Part shown: one piece after another, positions 9,672 through 19,072 of the stretch
Position numbering within the stretch: position 1 is the first letter of the stretch
Layout: each line of letters starts with the position of its first letter
NCBI GenBank assembly: GCA_020633055.1
Contig: JACKEJ010000018.1
Span: 1 to 48,299, forward strand
From: Sandaracinaceae bacterium
Lineage (GTDB): Bacteria > Myxococcota_A > Polyangia > Polyangiales > Houyiibacteriaceae
Direction of reading: 5' to 3'
Length of the DNA: 48,299 bases
Made by a program: the position numbers and the translations under genes
The notes under the pieces: model-generated
What the model was told of the DNA's origin: nothing
The model's input: the letters and a program-made list of their open reading frames with translations, nothing else
Databases searched by the model: none

Positions 9672-12550
9672 CAGATTTCCTCCGGGGTGAGACTGGCAGA
9701 ACCAAAGGCGTCACGGGCGAGGCGATAGAGTTCGTAGGCGCCGTCCCGCTGTTCGAGAACGAAGAGAGTCTGGTCACCGCCGCGCGTTTCTGCGGCGACC
9801 GCGTTTCCAAGGTGCTCGCCCAGGAAGATCAACGCCTCGAACTGGGCCAGGTCGCGCCTCGACGGTTGCCGACCCTCACCCACTTGTTCTAGGAATTCGT
9901 AGAGAGCCAAGTCGACCACCAGTCGGTGTCCCCCCACATCCAGGATAAGCGTCTTGGGACGGTATCGGAGCGCCTGCATCAGCTCTGGCTCACCTCGGTG
10001 CGATTCGATGTGGGCGTCCGGCAGGACGAGCTCCGTCGGGTTGAAGAGCTTTTTCATCACACCGGAGTCGATCTCGACGAGGAGATGAGTATCCACGTTC
10101 GGGTTCGGTTGGCTCACTCGCAGGAATTTGCGTCGCCCGAGTTGACGCCCCGCGCCTCTCAGAAACACGTCGCTGACCATCGTCGAGAGGGCGATAAACC
10201 GCTCCTTCTGCTCCGCTGATAGCCCACGAATTCCTTCGGCACTGATCGCCTCGTATGCATCGAGGACCAGCTCGAAGCGTGGCGCCGCTCCGGCGTTCGC
10301 GAATGCCTCATAGCTCTCGCGATGAAAGAACACGCGCCGCCGGACCGCTGCATTGCGACGCTCCGGTGGGGCGAGTGTCCCTCCGTCGGAAAGAAGCACG
10401 GGCAAGCTGAGACCAGCGAGCTCGCCGTCCTTGCCACCGAGCTCCTCGATCTCTTCCTCCGAGTCGTCCCGATGGCTCTGGATGGCGAAGCGCGTGTGAA
10501 GCGAATCGAGCTTGGGCGCCACCGAGAACGCCGGGTCCAGACTCCGCAGGGCGCGCCAGACGGGAGCGTCCGGAAGATCGTCATCGACAAACGGAATCTC
10601 GTAGAAGTGATTCCTGAGCAACCAGCCATAGTCGCCCGAACGGCGCCGAACGACGTCGCACGCAGGGACGCGCTCCATCTCGAGGTTGAAATGCCCTAGG
10701 CCGCCCGTGACCATCCGGTAGAGCCACGCCCAGAGGAGCCGCGGGCTGAGGTGAACCGCAGGGTCTAACGACGCGCGCTTCAGCAAGCTCGTCAGCGTCT
10801 GGCGCACCTGCGGCTGACGCATCGCCTCGAGGTTGAAGTGTACCGAGCAAACCTGCCGCGCGGGACAGGTCTCGCAATCCTTCCACTTCTCGAAGAGCAG
10901 AGTTCCCTCTCGCGTCGGATCGAGACGGTCCAGCATCAGCTCGAAGAACGACGGCATCCCGTTCACTTTGCCGATCAGGTCGCGCAGGTCGAGGTTCACG
11001 ACGACCAAGTCGAAGGGGAGTTCGGGGGCGCTTCCTCGACGCAGGCCGAGCTTGATCTGCAGGGCGTCGAAGAGCATTCCGAGCTCGGGTCCGCCGCTCG
11101 CAGACCGCTCCTCGGCGGCTTCGAAGAAGCGAATGACCATGCCGGTGTTCATCGCAATGATGCTGACTGGCTTGCGACCGGGCGCGGGGTCGTCCGCGAA
11201 TGGCATAAAGAACTCTTCGAGCTTCTCCTGCTGACTCTGCTCCGGGCGGTCTGCGTGCGTGGCGTCGGCGATGTACTCGATGGAGCCGGACATTGACCCG
11301 AGACGCTTGTGAACGAGGCGGTCGATCAGATGGCTCTTTCCATCTCCAGCATTTCCAGCGAGCACGACCAGGGTGCGCTTCTGCTCGGTCACTGCCCGCG
11401 CGACCCGTTCAACAAGCCAGTCTTCGAGTGGGTCGTCGACCTGTACTCTCTTGCGAATCACGGCCTGCAGCGGGGCGACGTCGGGCGAATCGGAGACCAC
11501 CGCGAGAAGCCCTTCTGCCCGCAGCTCGCCGACGAGACCGATTAGGTCGATTGCATCGAGGGCGTGATCACCGCTTTTGCGTGGTCCAGCGCGGCTGGCC
11601 CGCTCACCCCTAAGCCGTTCTTCGAGCGTTTCCACGCACTGCAATGCGCTCTCCGGCGTCTCAAAGCGTGACTCCGCAAGGCATACCATCTTGCCCAGAA
11701 GCCGGCCGAGGTCTTCCCAGAGTTCTTCTTGGACTTCTGCCGGCACCAGCAGCTCGCGCCATTTCGTGACGCGCTCCATGGCGGCCTTCGGAGAGGCGTT
11801 CGACTCCAACCGCGTTCGGGTCAGCAGCTCGAGCAGCACCACTCCCAAGCTGTAGAGGTCGACTCGAATGTCGTACGCGCTACCGGCGAGGATCTCTGGC
11901 GCCATGTACGCCAACGTCCCCACGTGCTTGGTGAGCGTCTTGTCGTGCGCAATGCTCCGACCAACATTGAAGTCGAAGAGGCGCAGCCCGGTGCTTGTCA
12001 CCATGATGTTGGCTGGCTTCACGTCACGGTGCAGCAAGCCCCCGCCGATCTGCGAGATCTCGCAGAGTGCCTCTAGAATCTCACGTCCAAACTCGAGGGC
12101 CTGGGCGACGGTCGCGAGATTGGGATCCGCCTCGTCCGAAAACTCGGACTTCATCCACGCTTCAAGGGTCGTGCCGTCGAGAAACTCCAGCTCGATCAGC
12201 TTGTCGCCCAGCCCATGCCGAAGCGGCGCACCGTCGCCCAGGATCTGAACGACCCGGGAGCGCGTGTGACGCCCGGCTCCGCTTTCTCGGATCTTTCGGA
12301 GGAGTGATGCCTCCATGGTCAGCAGCTCGTTGCCCTTGTTGCCATACGCCAGCTTCAGCGCCAGACGTCCGAGTTGGCGTTCTTCGTCGGGAGACTCTCC
12401 GTCCTCGTCGACGCGACGCTCCGCGAGAAACACGCGCGCGAAGCTACCCTCGCCAATCTCCTTGAGGATGCGGTAGAAGCAGCGGCCGCCATTCTCGTCC
12501 GTCGCTTCGATCAACCGGTGTTCTGCTTGAGGGGGAATCGTCGTCATCAT
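9671..12550 (-). CDS. Ser/Thr protein kinase fused to a DptF-like P-loop ATPase
   Basis: Residues 1-300 form a Hanks-type kinase: Gly-rich loop GEGSFARVFLAER, Lys in LALKLAYG, catalytic loop HRDVKPANIM (about 173), and APE-type segment AYMAPEIL. The Mg-binding DFG is DFN (about 192), so activity is likely but should be tested. From about residue 330 the protein changes to a DptF-like ATPase with Walker A LAGNAGDGKSHLID at about 397, a pattern characteristic of DptF. A Cys cluster CETCPARQVCSVHF follows, then a long C-terminal region ending near QTLFVLEQRDG. DptF is an ATPase of the DptFGH restriction complex and is normally about 600 residues without a kinase. I place the start at ATG 12550, where it forms an ATGA overlap with the upstream stop; a GTG at 12574 is also in frame. 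Confidence 0.8.
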   Translation of the reverse strand: MMTTIPPQAEHRLIEATDENGGRCFYRILKEIGEGSFARVFLAERRVDEDGESPDEERQLGRLALKLAYGNKGNELLTMEASLLRKIRESGAGRHTRSRVVQILGDGAPLRHGLGDKLIELEFLDGTTLEAWMKSEFSDEADPNLATVAQALEFGREILEALCEISQIGGGLLHRDVKPANIMVTSTGLRLFDFNVGRSIAHDKTLTKHVGTLAYMAPEILAGSAYDIRVDLYSLGVVLLELLTRTRLESNASPKAAMERVTKWRELLVPAEVQEELWEDLGRLLGKMVCLAESRFETPESALQCVETLEERLRGERASRAGPRKSGDHALDAIDLIGLVGELRAEGLLAVVSDSPDVAPLQAVIRKRVQVDDPLEDWLVERVARAVTEQKRTLVVLAGNAGDGKSHLIDRLVHKRLGSMSGSIEYIADATHADRPEQSQQEKLEEFFMPFADDPAPGRKPVSIIAMNTGMVIRFFEAAEERSASGGPELGMLFDALQIKLGLRRGSAPELPFDLVVVNLDLRDLIGKVNGMPSFFELMLDRLDPTREGTLLFEKWKDCETCPARQVCSVHFNLEAMRQPQVRQTLTSLLKRASLDPAVHLSPRLLWAWLYRMVTGGLGHFNLEMERVPACDVVRRRSGDYGWLLRNHFYEIPFVDDDLPDAPVWRALRSLDPAFSVAPKLDSLHTRFAIQSHRDDSEEEIEELGGKDGELAGLSLPVLLSDGGTLAPPERRNAAVRRRVFFHRESYEAFANAGAAPRFELVLDAYEAISAEGIRGLSAEQKERFIALSTMVSDVFLRGAGRQLGRRKFLRVSQPNPNVDTHLLVEIDSGVMKKLFNPTELVLPDAHIESHRGEPELMQALRYRPKTLILDVGGHRLVVDLALYEFLEQVGEGRQPSRRDLAQFEALIFLGEHLGNAVAAETRGGDQTLFVLEQRDGAYELYRLARDAFGSASLTPEEI

Positions 12551-12987
12551 CCGACCTGCGGCGTCCACCACCACGTGGCATCCGTCGTCATCTGCTGTAG
12601 ACCCGAGCCAGCCAGCAGATGGATGGGCGTGCGCTCGCTTTCCGTCACCATTACCGGACCGCTGGACGTGTCCGGCTCCAGCGGGGAGTCGATCACGAAG
12701 CAGAGCGGAACCCCGTGCCGGTCAAGGTAGCGGCGCGCTTCGTGGATCCGGGCTCGGATCGACTGCAGTACCTCAGGCGCCTCAACTCCCGCTGCGTGGC
12801 ACAGCGCTTCCAGACCGACGATGCCGAGCGGCGTGTTGTCTGTGGGTGGGGGATGGACACCCTCGAGTTGCCGCAGGAATTCCACGACCCCCACATGAGG
12901 CTCGGGGACCACGACGTCCTTCTTGACCAACGTTCCGAGCGCAGCGCGCCGGAGGATGTGCACCCCCATTTGCATAGTTGACCTCAT
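12547..12987 (-). CDS. 146-aa protein of unknown family inside the defence operon
   Basis: I do not recognise this protein. It begins with a short beta/helix stretch (MQMGVHILRRAALGTLVKK), has a Pro-rich middle (GVHPPPTDNTP), a helical section around EVLQSIRARIHEARRYLDRHG, and ends in an unusual Trp triplet, TDATWWWTP. No signal peptide, membrane segment or metal motif is seen. Its start overlaps the methyltransferase stop and its stop overlaps the kinase-DptF start, both as ATGA, which argues that it is a real, co-translated subunit. A second in-frame ATG lies at 12975. Possible roles are a methyltransferase accessory subunit or a kinase substrate; both are guesses. Confidence 0.75.
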   Translation of the reverse strand: MRSTMQMGVHILRRAALGTLVKKDVVVPEPHVGVVEFLRQLEGVHPPPTDNTPLGIVGLEALCHAAGVEAPEVLQSIRARIHEARRYLDRHGVPLCFVIDSPLEPDTSSGPVMVTESERTPIHLLAGSGLQQMTTDATWWWTPQVG

Positions 12988-15857
12988 TCCAGGAGCGAGA
13001 GCTGCCCCACCTCTTCTTTGGTGCCGACGTCTTCGATCGCGCGAAGCACGAGCGCGCAGAGCTCACGGAGCGTCGCGTCGCGTTTCGCCAGATAGGCCAA
13101 GCCCTCGGCAACCAATCCCCGCCTCTTGTTGGCCAAGAGCTCGGCCCGCAGGTCTTCGCCGCGATGTGCGATGCCCAAGAAGTAGTGGAGCGAGTCGATG
13201 AGATACGGATGGGTCCGCCCGTCGATCTGCTCGGCGCGCTTGAGCGCCGGCGTCAGGATCCAGCGTCCCGACTCCTTCGGATCCTGTTCGATGAGACCGG
13301 CGCTCGCGAGTCGGTCCGGGGTGTGCTCGTAGCCACGCAGCTCGATGTGCAAACCATCTCGCGTCCATCCGGACTCGTTGCCGACCAGGTGCAGCAAGTA
13401 CACTTGCGTCAGGCCGTCCGCGTCCGTGAGAGCCGCGGGGAGGGGCAGCGTTTCACCACGCAGTTCGTGGATGAGAACCTTCAGGCGCTCGATCGCGATG
13501 TTGAGGTCCAGGACCGTCCCGTCGTGATCGAGGACCTTCCCGTAGTGCTGGCTGAATCGATGGAGGGCGCTGCCAAGAAGGATCATCCAGACGTCGGGAC
13601 CGGGCAGGACGTCGCCGCCCTCCTCGAGCTCTCGGAGCTGCGCGCGCGCGTCGCGTTGCACCTCGCGCCTCAGCACACTCCAAGGGATCGACTCCGGATC
13701 ACCGAGGCGCTTTCGACAGACGTGAACGATGTCGTAGGTGATGCCCTTGGTCGCCTGAATGACGATGCTGTTCAGCGCTTCGCTATGAGTCGGATAGGCG
13801 GCGACGAGGTAGAAACCCGCCTCGAAGAGCGACTTGAGGAGGCCGGTCCATCGATCGCCTTCCTTGTGATGGAAGGTGAACACCAAAAGGCCGTCGTCGA
13901 CGAGGACACGGCGGCACTCGCGCCAGGCCTGCGCGAGGTGGTTGAAGAAGAAGTCGGCGTCCTTGTGGGACCCGTCTTCGATGATCTCTTCGGACTTGAG
14001 GGTGATCTCGGAGCCAAACTCGTCAGGGTAGTGGTCCTTGAGTACATGGTGCAGCCAGACATAAGACCAGTCGGACATCTCGGCGTACTGCACGGAGCCG
14101 GCGTAGGGGGGGTCCGTAATCACTACATCCACGGATGCATCGCCAATGGCTCCCAGATCAGACGACGAACCACACGACAAGTGTTGCTTCCAACCCGCCG
14201 GCGTAACGTCATCTACCAGAAGTGGTCCATCCTCATTGAACAAGTCTGGAGTCATGCGGTAGGAGCAGCCATCGCGGTACTTGAGTACGCAATTTTCGAA
14301 GGGGCCGCGCCCGATTCCGCCGCCCACGCCCCACACGTTGTTCTCAGAAATCGTGGTAGGATTCCGAAAATCATGGGCGGCTGTGACTCGCTGCAACATG
14401 TTTCGAGACACGTCGAAAGCGCAGAGGTTGGACGCGTTGTCCAGATGACTCTGAAACGCCCCCAACAAAGCATCACGCAAGACCGCATCCGGCTCCTCCC
14501 CAATCGCGCGCAACAACTTCCCCAACGCCAGGAGCTGCCGCGGGCCATAGAGCTCCGACCATCGCTTGTACTGGTGAATCACCAGGCGGTTGGTGTTGTA
14601 GCCGTCGTAGATCTCCTGCTCGGGCAGGGGGAGCGACGAACGGATCCGCTCAAGCTCCTCAGCGGCATCTTCGATGCGCTGGAGATCTTCGGCACTGACG
14701 GCCCCAAACCACTTGTTGTTGTTGGTCAGCAGCCCGAGTGCGATGGCACCCGCCTTCTCGTCGTCGGCATGGGGCGTGACGGCGTAATAGCCGTAGCAGC
14801 GGAAGGGCAGGGGCTTTCCATGGGCTCGCGCCGCGTCGACCATGGCTTGGGTGCGACCGCATTCCTGACAAGAGAACTTGCCGCCCTTGGCCGGGCCAGA
14901 CTTCGGGGCGAAGCGGTGACCGCTCACGGGAGCGACGACTTCGTCGGGGATGCCACCACGTACCTCGAAGAAGTCGCCCGTGCTGGAATCGAGCAGGACA
15001 TGAAGCTGAACCGTTTTCTTTTTTGGCTTGCGCGGTCCAATCGCGCTCGCGGGCACGCTTCCGCCGCAGTGCGGACAGTCGACCCCCCTGGTCGACACGC
15101 CAAACGCGAAACGAGTCGTGTGCGGTCGCTTCTTTCCTGCAGCCCCGTCCCCGAGAACCTGCGGTCCGCCAGCGGTAACCGTGCACCGGTCCAGCTCCCA
15201 GTCGAACTCCTCACTGCAATAAGGACAAACGACGTCGGGGATGTAGGCGATAGATGCATCACCACGCTTGCGAGCGACCTCGTAGTCCTTGAAGAGGTCC
15301 GTCACGCCACCGCAGAGGGGATCGGTGCACACGCCCTGCTTCACCCAGAACCCGTAGATGATGTCGGCATCGCGCCCAGTCAGCGGACACCGCGTCTTGT
15401 AGAGACCCAGGAGCTCGTCTTTGACCTTGTCGGCAACCCGCTGGAACGCCATGTCGAGCTGGTCCAAGTCGACCGGAGTCGTCTCGCCGCGAACGATGAA
15501 CCAAGCGATGGGGTTGTAGTCGACCCCCACCACATCGAACCCGAGCCGAAGCGCCTCGACGATGGTGGTGCCTCCACCCATGAACGGGTCGAGGACGCGC
15601 AAGGGCTTGCCGTCCGGACGCTTTAGTCGTGGGTCGTCGCCGTGCCCCTTGTAGAACTCGGCCATCAAGTCGAGCGGAGCGCCGTCTTCCTCGGCGGGAA
15701 GTGCGGCACCGAGCAGGATCGCGCGAAAGATGCTGCTGGATCGCCGCGCGAACCATTTGTGCATCTTGTACACCGGCTTGAACGCGTTCCGCTCGCGCTG
15801 CGATAGCGGGTTCAGCTGAACGATAGGGAACGACTTCTCGATGTAGCGCGAGGTCAT
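12984..15857 (-). CDS. DUF1156-family DNA methyltransferase (PglX-type role)
   Basis: The 957-residue protein starts with a DUF1156 region (IEKSFPIVQLNPLSQRERN, then MHKWFARRSSSIFRAI). SAM-binding motif I is LDPFMGGGTTIVEA at about residues 89-102 and the catalytic motif is VITDPPYAGSVQY at about 578-590, the DPPY form of N6-adenine or N4-cytosine methylases. The large insertion between them carries Cys pairs CPYC, CPHC and CQEC plus other Cys residues, likely zinc ribbons. Such enzymes mark host DNA in BREX type 3 (PglXI) and related phage-defence loci. The C-terminal 180 residues contain a helical and winged-helix-like segment. Start and stop both overlap neighbours as ATGA. It is probably the only modification enzyme of the operon; target site unknown. 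Confidence 0.9.
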   Translation of the reverse strand: MTSRYIEKSFPIVQLNPLSQRERNAFKPVYKMHKWFARRSSSIFRAILLGAALPAEEDGAPLDLMAEFYKGHGDDPRLKRPDGKPLRVLDPFMGGGTTIVEALRLGFDVVGVDYNPIAWFIVRGETTPVDLDQLDMAFQRVADKVKDELLGLYKTRCPLTGRDADIIYGFWVKQGVCTDPLCGGVTDLFKDYEVARKRGDASIAYIPDVVCPYCSEEFDWELDRCTVTAGGPQVLGDGAAGKKRPHTTRFAFGVSTRGVDCPHCGGSVPASAIGPRKPKKKTVQLHVLLDSSTGDFFEVRGGIPDEVVAPVSGHRFAPKSGPAKGGKFSCQECGRTQAMVDAARAHGKPLPFRCYGYYAVTPHADDEKAGAIALGLLTNNNKWFGAVSAEDLQRIEDAAEELERIRSSLPLPEQEIYDGYNTNRLVIHQYKRWSELYGPRQLLALGKLLRAIGEEPDAVLRDALLGAFQSHLDNASNLCAFDVSRNMLQRVTAAHDFRNPTTISENNVWGVGGGIGRGPFENCVLKYRDGCSYRMTPDLFNEDGPLLVDDVTPAGWKQHLSCGSSSDLGAIGDASVDVVITDPPYAGSVQYAEMSDWSYVWLHHVLKDHYPDEFGSEITLKSEEIIEDGSHKDADFFFNHLAQAWRECRRVLVDDGLLVFTFHHKEGDRWTGLLKSLFEAGFYLVAAYPTHSEALNSIVIQATKGITYDIVHVCRKRLGDPESIPWSVLRREVQRDARAQLRELEEGGDVLPGPDVWMILLGSALHRFSQHYGKVLDHDGTVLDLNIAIERLKVLIHELRGETLPLPAALTDADGLTQVYLLHLVGNESGWTRDGLHIELRGYEHTPDRLASAGLIEQDPKESGRWILTPALKRAEQIDGRTHPYLIDSLHYFLGIAHRGEDLRAELLANKRRGLVAEGLAYLAKRDATLRELCALVLRAIEDVGTKEEVGQLSLLE

Positions 15858-18800
15858 GACGAGGCGGGTCCCCCAGAGACCCGGAGCAGGGGTAGCAAGC
15901 GCTCAGGGAGGCTCGCGCCCCCGACAGCGAAACGAGGTGAGTCGGCGGGTTCGGGCCACGCTGTGCGCCCCGCCACGAAGACGAGACCGTTCGAAGAACG
16001 ATGCGGCTGAGCGTTGGCGGAACTTGGGGGCGCGTCAGAGCTCCAGCGTCGAATTCCAAACGTGGATTGCCACGCACGACGCACGCGATCCCCTCGAGCG
16101 CCCTGATCCGCTCCAACGTCCTCGCGCAGTCCATGTCCCAGGTAGGTCGCGCCGAGCGTTGTCGTGACCGCGATGGGCTTCTTGGTCTGAAGGGCCGGGG
16201 CCAGGACCGTATCCAACGCAGTCTTGCGCTCCACCAGGAGCTCCTCAAGCGCATCGTCTCGACGGCCCAATGGGAGGTCGAGCCGAGCGCAACGCGCGCC
16301 GTTGTGGATAGCGCGCCCCAACTCGCCCGGTGTTCCCCCCGGCACGGGCTCTGGAGGACTGCAGAACGCGCGCGCGAGTGAACCAAGCCGCTTGGGACGG
16401 CTGTCGGGTGCGACTGGCCCAGTACGCCACATCCACGTCGTGACCAACCTCTCACCGCAGATATGTCGCACGTAGGACCAGTCGGCGAACGTCATCCCGT
16501 CGATGACCACGAGCGTCTCGTCCGGGAGCAGGGAGAGCGGTGCGGCTTCCTCGGGCAACGTCGCGTGCGAGAGCGGGTGGCACTCTGTGAGGAGCTCGTC
16601 GTAGAGCGAAGGAAAGGTGACGCCCAGAGGTCTCTCGATGTCCGCGGCGTGCTTCTCGATCGCCAGGAGGTGATCGAGCGCCAATGAATCGCTGGGGGTC
16701 GTGAGTTCCCAAAGGCTCTCGAAGAGCAGATGGCTCGGGCTTAGGGTCTGCGCCATCACCTCGATCCACTCGGCCGACCAGGGAACCACCCGATCGACGT
16801 GCGCCGCGACGGTCGATGACGTTGGCGTGGTATGCGCGGTCGGCGGGACCGACTTGGGGGTTGTCGGCTCTCGCGTGGCGCGCTCCACAGCTTGGCGCAG
16901 CGACTCGCCGTCGGGAAACCGAACTCGCCGGTCGTTTGAGATTGCGTCGTTGATTACAGAGCGGAGAGAGTCGGGAAGCACGGCATCTGCGGGCCATGAC
17001 GCCGGGGGCACCTCCGCGCGTGGCTCGGCATCGCCCCAGGGGCGACGGCCCGCGAAGCATTCGAAGGCCACTGCACCCAAGGCAAAGACGTCGACGGAAT
17101 AGTCCCAGCCGTCCGTCGAAAGATCTGCTGGCTGATAGCGCCGCGTCCCGCAGGGTTCCGAACCAGCCGAATCCAAAGGCGTCGCCAGCCCGAAGTCGAT
17201 CAACACGGGCCCTCGAGTCGTCAGCTGAATGTTCTCGGGCTTCAGGTCTCGATGCACCACCTCGGCCCGATGAACCGCGGCGAGTGCACTGCAGAGACTC
17301 GAGAAGACCGTCTTGGCCTCCTCGAGAGTCATCGGGCCGCGCTGCAGACGCTCGGCGAGGGTCTCGCCGTTCAACCACTCGAGCAGGAGGTAGCTGCGGG
17401 GGTGACCCGCGCCGTCCGTGGCACCGAGTTGGCCGCCCCAGCGAGCCGTGACGACGTTGGGGTGGTGGATACGGCTCAAGAGGCGGAACTCGCGGAGCGG
17501 CGCTTCGGCGTCGGCGTCCGGCGCGGCGAGCTTGAGAACGAGCTCCTCCTGCAGCACTTCGTTCTTCACCCGGTAGACTTGGCTGGTCGAGCTCCGCGCC
17601 AGCAAGTCGATGACCCGGTTGTCGCCGATGCGCTCCTCCGGGCCATAGCTCGTTGGCGGCCCTTCGGAGCGTTGCTCCGTGGCGAGGGCGTGGATTTGCT
17701 GGAGTTCCCTCACGACCTCGGCTGCCGTGCCTGGACGCTTGCTGGAGTCCACTTGGGTGAGACGCCCGACGAGCTCGGAGAGCGCGGCCCCCCACGGTGT
17801 TGCCATGACGTCCGCGCGAAGTTCGGCCGTGTGGCCATCGGGCTGGAATCCCAGGAAGAGGTCATAGGCGAGGCGTCCCAGCGAGTAGAGGTCGGTGTTG
17901 CTGAAGACGTCGTAGTCCGACGTGTCCCGAAGCTCGGGAGCGCGGTACGCGTTGTCATCAATGTCGACGACGGCGTCAGCGCCATAGACCGTCTGCTGCG
18001 CATCGGGGATGTACGCCAGCTCAAACGCACACACCCGTGGTGTTCCGTCGGGCGCGAGCAGCGCGGCGTCCGGGCGAAGGTTTCGATGGTAGACGCCGTG
18101 CTCATGCGCAGCGCCGAGCCCGCGTGCGATGCCGATCAGGATCGCCAGCTTTCTGTCGACGGGCAGCTTGTCCACCGAACCCAAGGCAAGAGCGGTTCCG
18201 AGCGTGCCGGTGTCACTCCAATCGGTAACCTCGAAGAACCCGTCATCGGTTGAACCGAACTCACGCAGACGAACCACGTTCGGATGGTCGCCGATGCGGT
18301 GAAGGGCCTCCGCAGACCGCCGCATGGCCGTCAAGCGTCGTTCACGTTCCTCCGCCGAGTAGCGGTAGTGAGAAACCGCGTGGTCCTCGATCTTGAAGAT
18401 GCGGCCGTCGTCGAACTCGGCGTGCCTAGCCAAGTAGGTACTGGCATCGTCGCTCTGGGCCTCGGTGGATGTGACGATGTAGCTACCGAAGCGGCGGGGC
18501 TTGAGCGTCCTCGCCTCGAGCTGTCCCGAGACCGCGGCCGCGAGCTTGCGCATGCCTCCCTGATATCGGTCGCGCTCCGCGCGAAAGCTAAGCCGACTCA
18601 GGTCGTCGATGTACGCCGAAAGTTGGCTCTCTCGGACGCAGAACGGGTCGTCGTCCGGAAAGACATCGAAGCGCGCGTCGTCCGACGCGACGAGCACGGA
18701 CTGGACGTAGGGCGCGCGAAGCTCCTCGCCTTGGCTGACAAGGCGTACGTCTTCAAGGACGCCCTTGAGGATTCTTGCCTTCTGGTCGTTTAGCGGGAGC

Positions 18801-19072
18801 GGGTTCCGAACGAAGCGCCCATTGGAGAGCTGCCAGTCTCGTCGGTTGACCGCGCGGATGGGCCCCCTCCACGCTTTGACCTCGACGACATATGCGGCGT
18901 GTCCGGTCAGCACGACGACGTCGTATTCGTACGCATGGCCGTGGCGCTGGTCCCGAAACGTGACGTTGGGAAACACACGGTAGTAGTGCGGAAGCTCGTC
19001 GACGAGCCGCCGGACGACCGCCCGCTCGGACTCGTTCACGGGGCCCGCCCCAAGCTCGACGAGGGTCGCCAT
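15854..19072 (-). CDS. PglW-like protein: NERD nuclease, pseudokinase, Ser/Thr kinase and degenerate PglZ-like domain
   Basis: Four parts are visible in 1072 residues. Residues 1-160 are a NERD domain with PD-(D/E)xK-type residues: a conserved Glu near 14, Asp in YEYDVVV and VEVKAW. Residues about 190-450 are kinase-like, but the catalytic loop reads HRNLRPDAALL (about 328) and DFG is replaced by AFE, so it is probably a pseudokinase. Residues about 475-730 are a second kinase with LVLKLA, HRDLKPENIQL (about 605) and DFGLAT, which looks active. From about 770 the protein resembles PglZ: LVVIDGMTFADW near 855, VTTTLGATYLGHG where PglZ has a DHG metal motif, and VGGASLPERLLPLL where PglZ has HGG. 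The metal ligands are therefore lost. NERD plus kinase is the PglW layout of BREX type 2; the PglZ-like tail is my inference. It directly abuts the upstream gene stop. Confidence 0.8.
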   Translation of the reverse strand: MATLVELGAGPVNESERAVVRRLVDELPHYYRVFPNVTFRDQRHGHAYEYDVVVLTGHAAYVVEVKAWRGPIRAVNRRDWQLSNGRFVRNPLPLNDQKARILKGVLEDVRLVSQGEELRAPYVQSVLVASDDARFDVFPDDDPFCVRESQLSAYIDDLSRLSFRAERDRYQGGMRKLAAAVSGQLEARTLKPRRFGSYIVTSTEAQSDDASTYLARHAEFDDGRIFKIEDHAVSHYRYSAEERERRLTAMRRSAEALHRIGDHPNVVRLREFGSTDDGFFEVTDWSDTGTLGTALALGSVDKLPVDRKLAILIGIARGLGAAHEHGVYHRNLRPDAALLAPDGTPRVCAFELAYIPDAQQTVYGADAVVDIDDNAYRAPELRDTSDYDVFSNTDLYSLGRLAYDLFLGFQPDGHTAELRADVMATPWGAALSELVGRLTQVDSSKRPGTAAEVVRELQQIHALATEQRSEGPPTSYGPEERIGDNRVIDLLARSSTSQVYRVKNEVLQEELVLKLAAPDADAEAPLREFRLLSRIHHPNVVTARWGGQLGATDGAGHPRSYLLLEWLNGETLAERLQRGPMTLEEAKTVFSSLCSALAAVHRAEVVHRDLKPENIQLTTRGPVLIDFGLATPLDSAGSEPCGTRRYQPADLSTDGWDYSVDVFALGAVAFECFAGRRPWGDAEPRAEVPPASWPADAVLPDSLRSVINDAISNDRRVRFPDGESLRQAVERATREPTTPKSVPPTAHTTPTSSTVAAHVDRVVPWSAEWIEVMAQTLSPSHLLFESLWELTTPSDSLALDHLLAIEKHAADIERPLGVTFPSLYDELLTECHPLSHATLPEEAAPLSLLPDETLVVIDGMTFADWSYVRHICGERLVTTWMWRTGPVAPDSRPKRLGSLARAFCSPPEPVPGGTPGELGRAIHNGARCARLDLPLGRRDDALEELLVERKTALDTVLAPALQTKKPIAVTTTLGATYLGHGLREDVGADQGARGDRVRRAWQSTFGIRRWSSDAPPSSANAQPHRSSNGLVFVAGRTAWPEPADSPRFAVGGASLPERLLPLLRVSGGPASS

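Noticed and set aside
12978..15626. Long plus-strand open frame (882 codons) opposite the methyltransferase gene
   Set aside because: It is the mirror of a clear DUF1156 methyltransferase with SAM and DPPY motifs; the antisense translation has no family pattern and is an effect of high G+C.
15259..17795. Possible frameshift in the C-terminal part of the PglW-like gene, because other minus-strand frames are open there
   Set aside because: The main frame stays open to 15854, keeps the ATGA overlap with the methyltransferase and holds the PglZ-like segments on both sides; the other frames are Arg/Ser-rich shadows.
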